The position numbers and the translations under genes were made by a program. Below, piece by piece: positions 49,616 through 61,737 of a stretch of 64,000 nt of DNA (positions are counted from its first letter, which is position 1; every line of letters starts with the position of its first letter). The stretch spans positions 248,001 through 312,000 of the forward strand of contig JAOVFP010000024.1 in assembly GCA_025738555.1 (NCBI GenBank). Direction: 5' to 3'. A model generated the notes under the pieces. That model had not been told where the DNA came from, did no database searches, and saw only the letters and a list, made by a program, of their open reading frames with translations. This stretch comes from Cyathus striatus. Taxonomy: Eukaryota > Basidiomycota > Agaricomycetes > Agaricales > Nidulariaceae.

Positions 49616-52600
49616 TCACTCCCGTTGAGGCCCTCCGAGAAGGAGAGCCATAAGGTCATGAGCAGGTTGGTTCAACTGAACAGGAGGAACTTGCTGCTGC
49701 TGTTGAAGGTGAGGCGCCATCATATGAGGCATTATGTGTGAGGTCAAATGAGGCTGCTGTCGCATCCCCAGGGATGGTTGTTGAGCACCGATATTTTGCT
49801 GAGCTATGAAGCCAGCATTTAATCCACGGGAAGTGATGCCAGGTAGCTGACTATGAGGAAGCACTCGAAGATCTACATTCCCGTGGTGGCCCATTGCATG
49901 ATGACCTGCTGTATTCTGAAGTTGATGCATAGGCATAGGACCTCGCATCTGAAGTGCACCAAAGTTTAGGTTTTGAGGTCCGTCGAAATTGTTGTAAGAC
50001 TGAAGCGGTGGTCCTCCAGCACCAGGCAAATTGCTTGGCAACACACCAACCCCAGCTGAAAGTCCCGGAACACCTATAAATTGGCTTGGATCATGGGGAG
50101 GACGTCCGCCAAGATTGGCCAGACCAGGAGGTAGTCTTTGTTGTACGACCCCTGGGAGTGTATTATGCGGATTTGAAATGGGGGAAGGTCCTCCACGGAA
50201 GTGACCTTGTTGTAGCGGCAGCCCAGAACCTCGGTGCGGCTGTTGGTTGAACATAGGAGGTGATGGGCCAGAGTAAAGCGCATCCATAGATCGTTGGTGG
50301 TGGTTGTGAGGAAGACGCTGACCACCGAAATGAGAAGAGTCGTCATCAGGGAACATGTTTGAACTCTCCCTGACTCTAGGCGGAGGAGCAGGTCGAAGGC
50401 CAGGAACCATGCCATCCGGTACAAAATTACGATCGTCGATTCGATTATCATACAATGCCTCGATACGACTAATCGAATGCACTTGCTGCTGAGAATGAGC
50501 TTGTTGCTGAATAACCGGAGCTCCATTTTGCAAAGAATTCGTAAAAGGGATATTAGCGTTCATGGGCATAGAACCTGTATGACCCAAGTTGGTACGATGA
50601 CCCTATAAAACATTATAGAGAATTCTCTCACGACATACAGAAATTCTTACCTGCGTCGAGTTATTCAACATCGCAAAGATTTCATCCATAGCTCTCTGCT
50701 CTCCACCAATGGCCGCATTTGCGAAGTTCCTTTGCTCCTGCGCTAGTTGTGGATTAGGGGATGGCGGCACCAGACTAACGGGAACCTGTTGTTTTGATCC
50801 CGAAAGTGCTGCCTCGCGTTGTTTTCCATCAAAGAACTTGGCAAGCCTACTCCCTTTCCCAATGGGATAAATAGTGCCATTTTCTGGTAAGGATTCGATG
50901 CCGGGAGCAGGTAATGGGGTAAAGTGAGCAGCCGAAGGACGACGATGTAACTCTGGTAAGCTGTGTTCATCCTTTGCTATGTGGGACCGTGCTTGATCAT
51001 CAAAGGGTGAAAATGGAACAGTGCGCCCAACATCGCCTTTAGACACACTATTAGGTAGTACGTCTGAACAAATGGAGATCATTAACTTAAGTGGTATAGA
51101 ACAGTTCGACAGTTAAGACTTACCACCAGGTATATGTGAGGAAGAATTGTTAACAATACCTGGTGACTTCATGCCTGAACGTCCGAAAGCAAGCAGTCGA
51201 GAACCCGGAGGAGGGTTAAACTGATTAACATTGACATCAAGTCCCGGAGGCCCTGCCATCTGAATAGCTTTGTCGTGTGGCATGGGGTTTGGAAATAGCC
51301 TGGAGGCAGGAGTCTTCGAATCATCCGGATGTTCAGGTGAAGTGGATGTTATGATCGACGGTGATGTTAGGGGTTTAGACGCAGACCCAAGGATAGATAA
51401 CAAAGTTTGTGGTCCGGAAGATGGTGCATCGTTGACATTCTGCAAATTCATTATCCTGCGGTTATCAGCCTCTTCAGCAGAAGTAATAGCTTGAAGCAAA
51501 AATTAAATAATGATTTGATATAGAATTCTTTACTCACTTTCAGAGTGGGCTGAGGTAATGGACTTCGCAATAGGTCTTGGAGTCTCAGTAGAGGTATCTG
51601 TAGCAACCAATAGTTTGGTAGAGGAATCTGCACTGGCATTATCTGATTTCTTCTTTTCTTCTTCTCGTTTCATAAGCATTTTGAATATTTGTATCTCATC
51701 CATAGGCCGCATTCCTGTCTGCGGATCCTGAGCTGCGTTAGTCGCCGAATCAGACACTTCTTGATCAAGTTTTAGCGACGCTTTCTCTTTTTCTTTCTCT
51801 TTCTGTTCCCTTTCCTTCAACTCCTTCTTCCATGCCTGTATACCATCTAATGCACCACCTGCGTCTTTTGCGCCAAGAATCCCGGAACCAGACCCATTTG
51901 GAACATAGGTTTCCATCCAAGCAGGCTCTTTTTCTTTTTCCCTTTCTTTACGATCATCTTTCAACTCGTCTTGCGCTCCGGGCTTTCGATCACGAGCAGA
52001 ACGCCTGTACCGACCATCCCGTTCATCGGCAGGAGACCAGCGTCTGTCGCTTGACACATCCCATCCGTCCGCTCGATCCCGTGTACGCTCTTTGTCTGTC
52101 GTTCTCCTAACAGCTATTCGTTCGTCCCTTTTCCCATCGTCTCTCCATCTGCGGGGATCATCCTGCTCTAATTCGCGATCGAAGTCGCGTCGATATTCAT
52201 CACGCTCCTTGCGGTGTTCGTCCCTATCCTTCGGCAACCTGTCCCTATCGTCGCGATCACGCTCCTTGCGAGATGTTGAAGGATCCCTCCTTGCCCTCGA
52301 AGAATCTCGAGCTCGAGACCTTGCTCGCTCTCGTTCGTCGCGGCGTGCATTATCAGCTCCTAACCAAATCACAAATATTGCCAAAGTCATATGCGACGTA
52401 CGTGGGGAAAACTTACTGTCGTCTCTAGGCGGTCTCGAAAGGTCAATTCCTAAGCGAGACATTAGCTACGTAGCCTTTTTTAAACAGCTAGACAAAATAC
52501 CTCTTCTCCAGTCGTCACTTGCTTCACCTGTCTTCTTTTTTGTTCCCTCCCGGCCTTCGACCCGTCTAACAACAGATCCTGAAACTTGATCCCGACCACC

Positions 52601-53426
52601 CGCGCGACTAGATGAATTGATCAGATGGGGAGCAGTATCCCTATCTTTCGTTCGGAGGTTAGAAGATGGAAGGGCGAGTCTATCACGGTCGTATTTGTCA
52701 GAGAGCTAGTAATATTTAGACCAAATCACATAACATAAAAAGAGGAAACGCATACATGACGCAGACGTTCCTGTCCTTCTCTGTCCCTGATGTCTCTTTC
52801 TCTATCCTTGTCAATTTCCCGGTCGCGATCTCTGTCAGTAGATCGTAGAGACTGGTGCTTAAAGTTGCCCATCTGGGATGGCTGTGAAACAGTCGAACGG
52901 AATGAAATTCTAGAAGATGCATCTGCACAAGAATAGTGAATAAGGGCTGCAATGGGAAAAGTAAATAACATACCACCGTCCTCAGCATCTCTCCGAAAGC
53001 TGAAAGTATGTCAGCGCAGTTATCGGTATCAAATAATCCAAAGTAGCGCACCGCCTATCTCTTGCACTATTAGGAGTGACAGGTTCTGAATCTTTCTTTG
53101 AGAGGTTTTGTTCGTTTTCAACACTTTTACGGGCGAAGAGTATGAGAATAATAAAGGCGATATGAACAAAACCCGTACCCAAACCAGACTTTGAGCTCAG
53201 GCATATCCGCAGGAGGCTTGACCAGGGGAGAGTTGTGAAGCGAGAGTAGTTGGGAACGAGAATATACTATCATAGACCTATCGTTTTTTTCGTTTGGGTT
53301 GTGGCCATTCTCGAGCGAAGAGCCAGCGATAGAGAGTTGGTCGAGTGAGTCAGTGAGATGTGAAACAGAAGCAGGGTCTAAAGCTGGGGCGGGGATTGGA
53401 GTGTGGGCACGGTCTGAAGTGGACAT
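49616..53426 (-). CDS. eIF4E-binding protein, large disordered (4E-T-like)
   Basis: A large, mostly disordered protein with a putative eIF4E-binding site near its N-terminus. The start is ATG 53426 (MSTSDRAHTPIPAP). The motif YSRSQLL (Y-x4-L-phi), in MIVYSRSQLLSLHNSP, is followed by PPADMPELKVWFG. A long Arg/Asp/Glu-rich region then occupies 52900-51950 (for example RDRERDIRDREGQER and KERDRDDRDRL). After it come AWMETYVPNGSGSG, EIQIFKMLMKREEEKK, and DEIFAMLNNSTQ. The C-terminal third is Gln/Pro/Gly/His-rich and ends LLLGGPQRE at 49616. The gene has about nine introns and the same strand as the cyclin. The eIF4E link rests on one short motif and general resemblance to 4E-T; a role in translational repression or mRNA storage is inference. 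The start is 251 bp from LYRM2 on the opposite strand. Confidence 0.7.
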
Positions 53427-53677
53427 GGTGTAGAGTGAGGAGGTGAAAGAGAAGGGACGAAGAGAAGAAAGAGGAGAGAGGAGAGGGGAGGATGATGAGC
53501 GCAGGAGAAGGGCCACAGCCAGCGCAAATCACTTCAAAGCAAGCCCAGCCTCGATCATAAGTCTCAACACTCACTCCCACCTCAACTACAGGCTACAGGC
53601 TACAGCTCAGACAGGATCTGGGACTACGGAACATTGTTTCTGCCTTTCCTTTCCACCCATCTGTCGGACTCTTCGTT

Positions 53678-54035
53678 ATGCCCTCCCGCAACCTCACCCT
53701 AAAGCACTTCATCCTGAAGCTTCGCGTTCTCAGTCTATATCGCCGTTCCATTCGTGCCACAAAATGTATTTTGCAGTATAATCCTTTGCACTGCCTGTAC
53801 TCAATCATCTTCCGTCTCCAAGCCATTTCACATCCAATTACTCGGAAAGAAACCATCGCATGGATTCGAAGTGAATACGAACGGAATAAGCACTTGACAG
53901 ATACAGTAGGCTGTGTCGCTCTTGTCACAACTTCTTACTTTGAACCCTTTTCATTTATTTTTATAGTCTTTAATAGAGGAAAAACTGAATGTTGCGCGCA
54001 AAGAAATCAAGGAAATACTGCCCAATTTTCACTGA
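53678..54035 (+). CDS. LYR-motif protein (LYRM2-like)
   Basis: A small mitochondrial LYR-motif protein. Three exons (53678-53765, 53823-53905, 53967-54035) encode 79 residues: MPSRNLTLKHFILKLRVLSLYRRSIRATK, then SISHPITRKETIAWIRSEYERNKHLTDT, then SLIEEKLNVARKEIKEILPNFH. The LYR motif is in SLYRRSI, and the TRKETIAWIRSEYERNK helix is typical of LYRM2. LYR proteins act in assembly of respiratory complexes with acyl-carrier protein; LYRM2 is linked to complex I. Exon phases add exactly (88+83+69 nt). The gene is compact and lies between two much larger genes. Confidence 0.85.
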
Positions 54036-54376
54036 AGGTGATCTGCAGCAATTTTGTCCCATGTCCCAAGATATCATCCAATGATACTGTCTGATATCCG
54101 TACGTATCAACACGATATGTATATCTTCCAGTATGGCAAAAACCTGTTTGCTGAATTCAGTCGTCTCACACGCAAACAAGAACACTACCTAACCAAATGC
54201 CTTCCTGTTTTGTTAAGTAACAGTCCTATCATCTAGATTCTATAACCCTATTTTCGGCTTCTTCCTCACTATGTTCCATATGAAGAACCATTGCTTCCCG
54301 CAGCATTCATGTCTGACTAATCTGAAGGTTGTTCATACAGCTTCAATCATCGATATTCACCGCCTGCAAGTTTGCT
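54036..54376. promoter_or_regulatory. Promoter region of the RNA-dependent RNA polymerase gene
   Basis: About 340 bp between LYRM2 and the polymerase start codon. The open frame of the polymerase extends back to 54329 but has only TTG there. No other gene was found. Confidence 0.4.
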
Positions 54377-57300
54377 ATGGAGATCTACATGTCAAATATC
54401 AGCTGGACAGCGCACAGAACACAAGTTACCGACGCACTTGCTGCCGTTCTTCACAAACCACCATTTGCTTCCCTATCTCCCTCTATGAACTTCTATGTTC
54501 GTCTATTCAAAGACCAGAGGGTAGTACATAGGAACCATAGCGGCTGTGGTGTTTTCACCCTTCCTACGAAGGATGTGGGTACTTTGTTCCTATCGGAATA
54601 TGGAGAAGGGCTTGGGTATAAATCTATCTTCCTTGGAAGCCGAAAGGTTAGATTTGCCCCCAGTAAAAGATACCCTCGACAAGATGTATTGGAAATCATT
54701 ACTCGCACTTCGTTTCTTCCCCCAGTGGTCATCGATGAACAGATCGAGCGCGCTCGGCGACTTGATACGGAACTTGTTCATATTAACGTGCTTCAGTTTG
54801 GTTGGGAGTGTAGGGACTATGTGTTCTCCATTGAATCAGAGGAATCTTGTGAACGCTCTTGTTTCCTCTGCTTCAATGAAGAACGAAGGGAACTGCAAAT
54901 CAAACTATCTCGAGCAGGTGAAACCTTCATTGTAGCCATTCGCTTTTCTCATATACAATATCTTTCCGCGCATGTTGCATTGTCATCCGATCCGGTGATA
55001 TACCTTTCCTTGGAAGTACCTCCATCATATGAAAAGGAAATGGGGCCATCTCAACCTCGGAAACGTCTCAGTTTTCTTCCAATTGCAGACCACGAGCGCG
55101 TTGCTCCCTATTGTTCACAGTCTATTCGACTCGTTTGCTCCTCCTTATCTGGGCTTACAACATTCCGAAACCTTTGTAAATTAGCAAAACTACACATATC
55201 CCCGGTGGATGATCAAGTTGTCATCGAGCACAGAGAACTCTTTTCGCAGGCCGTTATCGACACATTAGAGGAACATCTTCGAAGGCTCAACTGGGTTATA
55301 GCGTTTCAGATTGAGGCCCTCGTGAAAGAGGGTTACGTTGACATTCGTGAAATGATCAGAGTATTGTACTCTATACAAACATTGGTTCGTCAAAGAGGAA
55401 AGGAATTCACAATTGCTGTTTTACGCCATTTCAAGCAACGAGTGATGGCGTTGTTTTGGGACCCTGATACAGAAACAGACGTTCTTGAGTGTTTTAAAGT
55501 CTCCGAGGCGGAATGTCGACGCCGGCATACATTGATTAATCTGGCACCTTTAGATTCTAGTCTCTTTAATGCGTTACACGTGACTATAACACCTACAACT
55601 ATTCTTCTTGAGGGGCCTTTTCTTGAGCGATCTAACCGTGTTATTCGTTCGTATATGGAACAGCAAGACTCCTTCATTCGTGTCAACTTTGCAGATGAAG
55701 GCCACCTACAATTCCGCTTTGATCGTGAAATCAACGGGGTAGATTTCATTCGAGACCGCATTGGTCCATTTTTGCTTAACGGATTGCAAATCGCAGGAAG
55801 AACTTTCCATTTCCTTGCTTACTCTCAATCTGCATTGAAGGAGCATGCAGTTTGGTTAGTCAGTGGTTCACCTGTACGAAGTTTTGTCTGATCTTCATAT
55901 CAGGTTTGTGAAACCATTCTACGATAAGGGGAGTAACTACGTGGATGCAAGCGTTATTATCAATAGCCTTGGAGTTTTTGACGAACTTCCATTCAATCAT
56001 AAACTTCCGTTCGATGATAAACTAATATTCGATACTAAACTGATATACTGTCCAGCAAGATATGCAGCGCGGCTATCACAAGCTTTCACTGCGACTGATG
56101 CCTCTGTATCAGTTGGCGCCGATGAAATATTCTATGAAGATGATATACATACCACATCGAAGGATTATTGCTTCACTGATGGCGTCGGGACATTTTCTAC
56201 TGAGCTTGCACGGGAAATTGGAAGAAATTTGAAGATTTCTCGTCGTGGTCGTCGCTCGAAGCAAGAGTTTCCTCCGGCAATTCAAATTCGACTCATGGGA
56301 TCGAAAGGAATGTTATCTGTAAACCACAAATTGCGAGGTCGTGCTGTTGTCCTACGGCCTTCGATGATTAAATTTATCGCCCAACAGTTCACGCAAATTG
56401 AAATCGCCCGTGCATTCGATAGGCCAACCCCGTACTTTCTCAACAGACCCTTAATCATGCTGCTGGAGGGACTTGGAGTGCCTTACGAAGTTTTTGAAAT
56501 CTATCAGAAGAAAACCATTGAGGACACGCGAAGATCTACTGAAACCCTTGAACAGGCAGCTCGGTTATTTGAAGGACATGGTTTGGGAACGTCTTTTCGA
56601 CTGGCATCAGTATTGTTGAACTTGAGCAAGTTGGGACTGGACACTCTTCCTGGTGATACTTTTTTTACAAGAGTACTTGAATATGGTGTTTACCATATCC
56701 TGAGGGAGCTAAAAAATCACGCACGCATCCCAGTACCTGGTGCTTGGACGTTGGTTGGTGTCGCAGACATACATAAATATCTTCAACCAAACCAAATTTT
56801 TGTATGTATCAAGCCAATTCATGGCGCTATCGAATATCTTGAAGGCCCGGTATTAATTTCCCGTTCACCAACAATCCATCCTGGCGATGTACAAATCGCA
56901 CATGCAATTGGCAAGCCACCTAAAAACTCTTGCTTTGCCATAGAGCCATTACCCAACACTGTTGTATTTAGTGTAGTAGGTAAGCACTCTGAAAACGTGA
57001 ATTCACCAAACACTGACATCTAGCTTTACAGGTGACAGACCTTTACCTTCGGCTCTGGGGGGTGGTGATTTAGACGGGGTAATTATATCCATTACATCTA
57101 TTATAATTGACACCATCTAAGTTAGGCCTTAGGACCTTTACAACATCCTTCCGCTACAAAATTTGCCGGAGTTTTCTCCAACTCATCCTCCCTATAGCCC
57201 AGCGAAATATGCACCAGCACCTAAGAAAATGCTAGACAGGCCCAGTACAATGAAAGATGTGGCAGAATTTGTGATGGAATTCATTAGTTCTGATGTTAGT

Positions 57301-58224
57301 ATGTTTCAGATATTTGGCAAAGCTGTTGAGAAAGACTGATATATTAAATCATGTTCTTCTACTTAGGTTGTCGGCATCATCGCTATCAACTGGTTAATTA
57401 TAGCAGATCAAAGCCCGGACGGTATTCTGGATAAGGATTGCCTGGCGCTGGCATCACTACATAGCGACGCTGTGGATTATCCCAAATCAGGACAGCCTGT
57501 CGCTGTGGAGAAAATTCCAAGACTGAGATCACGTCTTAAACCAGACTGGAACGCCCCAGAAACAGTTAACGTGAACTCAGAGAAGTATTATCCCAGTCAG
57601 TGTGCAATTGGAAAACTTTTCCGTGATATAAAGTTGCCAGATCCAATCAAAATAAAATCGCAGCGCAAAGCCCGTCGCCCAACTCAGAATCAGCAATCAG
57701 ATGACCGGCTTGCCGACACACTCTCAACATTGAATTTACTGGAAGCTAACAATCTCGAACTAACAGTTCAGAATTATCTAGAAGAGTTTACGGGTTTAGA
57801 TTTTACCAGAAATCGTCACGAAGTGGAAAATGTTTCGCAACTGTTCGCTCAGTACGCCGAAGAACTGTATAACATTTGCTCTGCTTGTACGTTGTCGCAT
57901 TCGCAAGGTATTTTAACCGAGCAAGAAGCAATGGTAGGAACGATTTTACAGAAGACATCCCAACCGCGCAAAAGAAAGGATACGATGTCAAAGCTGAGAG
58001 AACAAACAGATATACTTGTTCGTGGTATTAGACAGGAGCTAGCAGGCGATCCGGGGGAAACGCCTGAAGCCTTCTTGCAACGAAGTTGGCTCGCATGGGA
58101 ATTGGCTACTGCCAAGAAACGCTCAAAAGAATTCGGAGCAGAAAGTTTTGCATGGGTATCGCTAGGAGCAATTTTTGAAGCTGTGAGGGAGCTGAAAGAG
58201 GCAATTGTGGAAGAAGATTTATGA
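54377..58224 (+). CDS. RNA-dependent RNA polymerase (RNA silencing, QDE-1/RDR class)
   Basis: A eukaryotic-type RNA-dependent RNA polymerase that makes double-stranded RNA for Dicer in quelling or heterochromatin silencing. Five exons (54377-55854, 55904-56979, 57032-57078, 57133-57294, 57367-58224) add to 1206 residues. The start MEIYMSNISWTAHRTQV is the first in-frame ATG; an RRM-like region follows. The central double-psi beta-barrel part has FTDGVGTFSTELAREIG, AIQIRLMGSKGMLSV, FIAQQFTQIEIARAFDRP, HARIPVPGAWTLVGVAD, then VLISRSPTIHPGDVQIAHAIG and the catalytic loop GGGDLDG/DLYN. An intron (57079-57132) falls precisely between the Gly and the third Asp of DLDGD, about residues 864-868. A helical tail with coiled-coil-like stretches ends EAIVEEDL at 58224. 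All catalytic Asp are present, so it should be active. Confidence 0.93.
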
Positions 58225-58343
58225 CTTTACGTATGCCTCACTACATGTCCATATTTAGGAACAAAAAGAATTTTTGTGAGATACTGAGAAAGGTCGACAG
58301 GATATTTTAAGATGATACAAACTCGAAAACCCGCCTATACACA

Positions 58344-58939
58344 TTATGTCTGATTACGGAGAACTGTATTTTATCAGATACGGAATCCTTTAAAGGAGAT
58401 AAAAACATACTGAGTATCACGGAATCACCTCTAATCTAGCGTATTAGTATGGACGGATAGATAACATGAATAGTGGAGTCTTACCGCAGAAACATTTTGC
58501 TAATAAACCTATCTTTGTTGACAGGTTTCTTGTTCTTTCCTTTAGGTATCTCAGTCCACATCTAATGAAACTGTTATTCCAAGCGTGCCGCATACTGTCA
58601 TATTTGACTTGCCTCTTTAACATTCTCAAGAACCTGAAGATGTAAGATATTCAGTTACATCAGCTAATTAGCGAGCGGGTTTCGTTCACCATATTACTGT
58701 GCCTATCAAACGCTTTAACACGAGCAAGTAGCTTCTTGTTGTTACGAAGCGATATTAACACTTGTGCGTGATTGCGTACAGCCTGCTGTAGGACAGATAG
58801 TGGGCCTTGGGATATCTCGTGTTCTTCCAGCTGCCGGAGTTGTGCTTCATCAAGTTCTGATTTGGGGACATGGACATATTGACTGATAAAATTCAGGAAA
58901 TTATACGAAATTATAGCACAAGAAAGTAACATACCTCAT
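58344..58939 (-). CDS. SMD2: Spliceosomal Sm protein D2
   Basis: One of the seven core Sm proteins that ring the U1, U2, U4 and U5 snRNAs. Six exons: 58939-58935 (ATGAG, 5 nt), 58882-58690, 58633-58613 (21 nt), 58561-58485, 58430-58411 (20 nt) and 58363-58344 (20 nt) add to 336 nt, 111 residues. The sequence reads [19 protein letters not shown], then [19 protein letters not shown], then [19 protein letters not shown], then [34 protein letters not shown], ending DSVILILRNQT. These are the Sm1 and Sm2 motifs of D2 ([21 protein letters not shown] and MFLRGDSVI). Intron 3 (58612-58562) has a GC donor, AAAGAG/GCAAGT. The gene is head to head with Nop7, the start codons 232 bp apart. Confidence 0.93.
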
Positions 58940-59171
58940 TGTGAACTACTAGAATTGGCGATAGGAAGGTTGAAGATGGACAAGTTGTGGACAAGGATGA
59001 GTCGCAACCTTAGAACTTGAAGCATGTAAGATGCAACCTTGAATTGCATTGGTATTTGTCTGTGGCTTCCAACCTAAACAAAAAGTTTTGTAACCGAAAG
59101 AACTAGCATAAGCCGGGTTTTTGAAAACTGTATATTCTCTTGATCTTCACCATTTTCATTTATCTCTAAAC

Positions 59172-61236
59172 ATGGGAAGGTTACGACAAAAGGGAAAAGC
59201 TGGTGCTGCCAAAGCATATATTACGCGAACTGCTGCAATTCGGAAGCTCCAGTGTTCTCTTGCTGACTTCAGACGATTATGTATTCTAAAAGGTTGGATT
59301 ACATGCTCGTTATCATTAAAGCCTGCCTAACAGCTCGACAGGTATATTCCCCAGGGAACCCAAAAACCGAAAACGAGCCAACAAAGGATCCTCAGCGCCT
59401 ACTTCATTTTACTACGCAAAAGACATTGCCTACCTTGCCCATGAACCAGTACTGAAACGATTACGAGAACACAAAGCTTTTGCTAAGAAATTATCTCGCG
59501 CTCTCGGTCGAGGAGAATGGAGTAGTGCCAAAAGCTTAGAAGAGAACAAGCCTGTATACAGATTGGACCACATTATCAAAGAAAGGTGCGCCGTCTTCAC
59601 CATAGTCCATATTTTTTTGGTACTTCGGTTTACATTCTCCGCAGATACCCAACTTTCGTGGACGCTGTGCGTGACATCGATGATGCTTTGTGTATGGCCT
59701 TTTTGTTCGCTTCTCTCCCTTCGAACTCTCGACTTCCACCTGAACTAATTGAGAACTGTGCGAGACTGACGGCTGAATGGCAACTTTTCGTTATGCATTC
59801 CAAATGCTTACGGAAGGTGTTCTTGTCCATAAAAGGTGTCTACTATCAAGCGGAAATTATGGATCAGCATGTGACATGGCTTGTTCCTTACCAATTTACA
59901 CAAAATGTAAGTACGTTAACCAATCCGTGGAGTTCAAAGTTAACGGCGAGGTTCAGGTTCCCTCCGACGTCGATGTTCGCGTAATGCTTACATTCTTGGA
60001 ACTATACCAAACGTTGCTTGGCTTCGTGTTCTTCAAACTTTATACAGATGCTGGCCTTGTGTATCCTCCACCGATTAATGTGAGTAAATATGAGTCCGGC
60101 GCAGGAGTAGGAGCATTTAGTCTCCAGGACGCATCAAAAGGCGCTTCCGCCGGGCTTCAGAAAACCAAACTCGTCGAGATAGACGGTCGAAAGATATCTG
60201 GCAGAGATGTACGACAAACTATCAAAAGTATCGCCACACTAGAAGACAGGGATATGGACGTAGACATGGATAAACCAAAGGCAGGTGTTGTTGACGAAGA
60301 AGAAGAATTCATATTTCACCCTTCACATTCAAAAGTGGATAGTGTGGTTGGGTTGCCTACACTAAAATCGCTTTCCAGTGCTCCACAATCTTCCGCCGCT
60401 TTATTTTCATCCTACACCATTTTTCTGTCGCGGGAGGTGTCGCGTTCAGTTTTCGAGTTTATTATTCGATCCTTTGGAGGCCGTGTAGGCTGGCCCGGAT
60501 CTTCTGGAAGCGGTTCTCCATTCGATGAAACAGATGAAACAATCACACATGTTATTATTGACCGACCGGTTGCTCAGAAAAACGAAACAGTAGAGGAACA
60601 GGAGCGTAGACATCGCCGAAAGTATGTCCAGCCGCAGTGGATTGTTGACTGCATTAATGCTGGAAAAATTCTTCTTGAGGAACACTATACTCAAGGCAAA
60701 AGTCTTCCGCCGCATCTTAGCCCATTCGGCGAGAATCAAGGTGCATATGACCCTACTGCGAACCCTGTTGGTCTTGCAGAGATCTCTGGAAGCGAAGACG
60801 AGGGCATCTCTGAGGATGAAGAAGCGGAGATCGGACAAGATAAGAACTCTGTACAAGCTGCGATGCAAGCAGCTGCCTCTGTACAAGATCCAGCTGCGCT
60901 ACGTGCAGCAGAGCTTGCTGCAGAAGTTGCTGGCATGGAATATGGAGCATTTGAAAAGGAGGTGGCAAAATTCAGCAAGAAGACAAAGATAGCGAAGGGA
61001 GGCGATGATGACAATGCGGAGAAGGATATGAACAAGATGATGATGAGCAACAGACAGCGCAAGACATACGAAAAGGTTAAATTCAGTCAAAATAAGCGCG
61101 AGACTGAGGTACGTTTTATTAACGATTGTATTTCGACTGATTCTCACGGAATATACAGCGCACTAATTTAGAGGACAAGCGAAAGGCTTTAGAGCGTCAA
61201 AAGACTCGGAAGAAGGGGAAAGAGAAGGATACCTGA
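59172..61236 (+). CDS. NOP7: Pescadillo/Nop7, 60S ribosome biogenesis factor
   Basis: A nucleolar protein of the PeBoW complex (with Erb1/Bop1 and Ytm1/WDR12) for 27S pre-rRNA processing. The start at 59172 gives [22 protein letters not shown]. The N-terminal pescadillo domain is built from [105 protein letters not shown] and [17 protein letters not shown]. The BRCT domain starts [21 protein letters not shown] and contains the conserved Trp of [12 protein letters not shown]. An acidic stretch ([15 protein letters not shown]) and a basic coiled coil follow; a last intron near 61110-61159 joins ETE to [19 protein letters not shown], stop at 61236. About six introns. Confidence 0.93.
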
Positions 61237-61737
61237 GTATTTGGATATTTTGTAGGGACATTGAGATCTGTGCGACTAGTGTAGTGTTGATTAATTGTTT
61301 GGAGGTGCTCAGCGTCAGTTACGAGTCCATACATAGGATACTTATAGGGCTGAAAGCGGTGCAACCTACGTCAAAGAGAGTGCCGGGTACAGACCTATGT
61401 ACTACGCAACTATAAATATATACTTGGTAAAATTGCACGTGACGGCACCTAATAATGATATTCGGCGGTGACAGTCGCAATCACTCACACCGGGTTTGTT
61501 TAACGAGGGGAGCATACCTTCCTGTGGCTGCAGCTGTGATTACTACCAAGCACTACACCACGACCATTTGCTTGTCGAATGCAACTCTGCTTGTCATCCT
61601 CGTATCTCTCTGTATGAACACGTCCGCTTCATCGAATTCAAGCCCTTGTCGTTCATCCTCCAATATACTCGATTCCCATCGAAACAGAGACCGTCAGTGT
61701 TCTCTAGGGCCCCCAACACTGGACCGGTTTCCCCTAC
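61237..61737. other. Intergenic region
   Basis: About 500 bp between the 3' end of Nop7 and the start of the Sec7-domain gene. I see no gene or repeat. It should contain the promoter of the latter. Confidence 0.45.
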
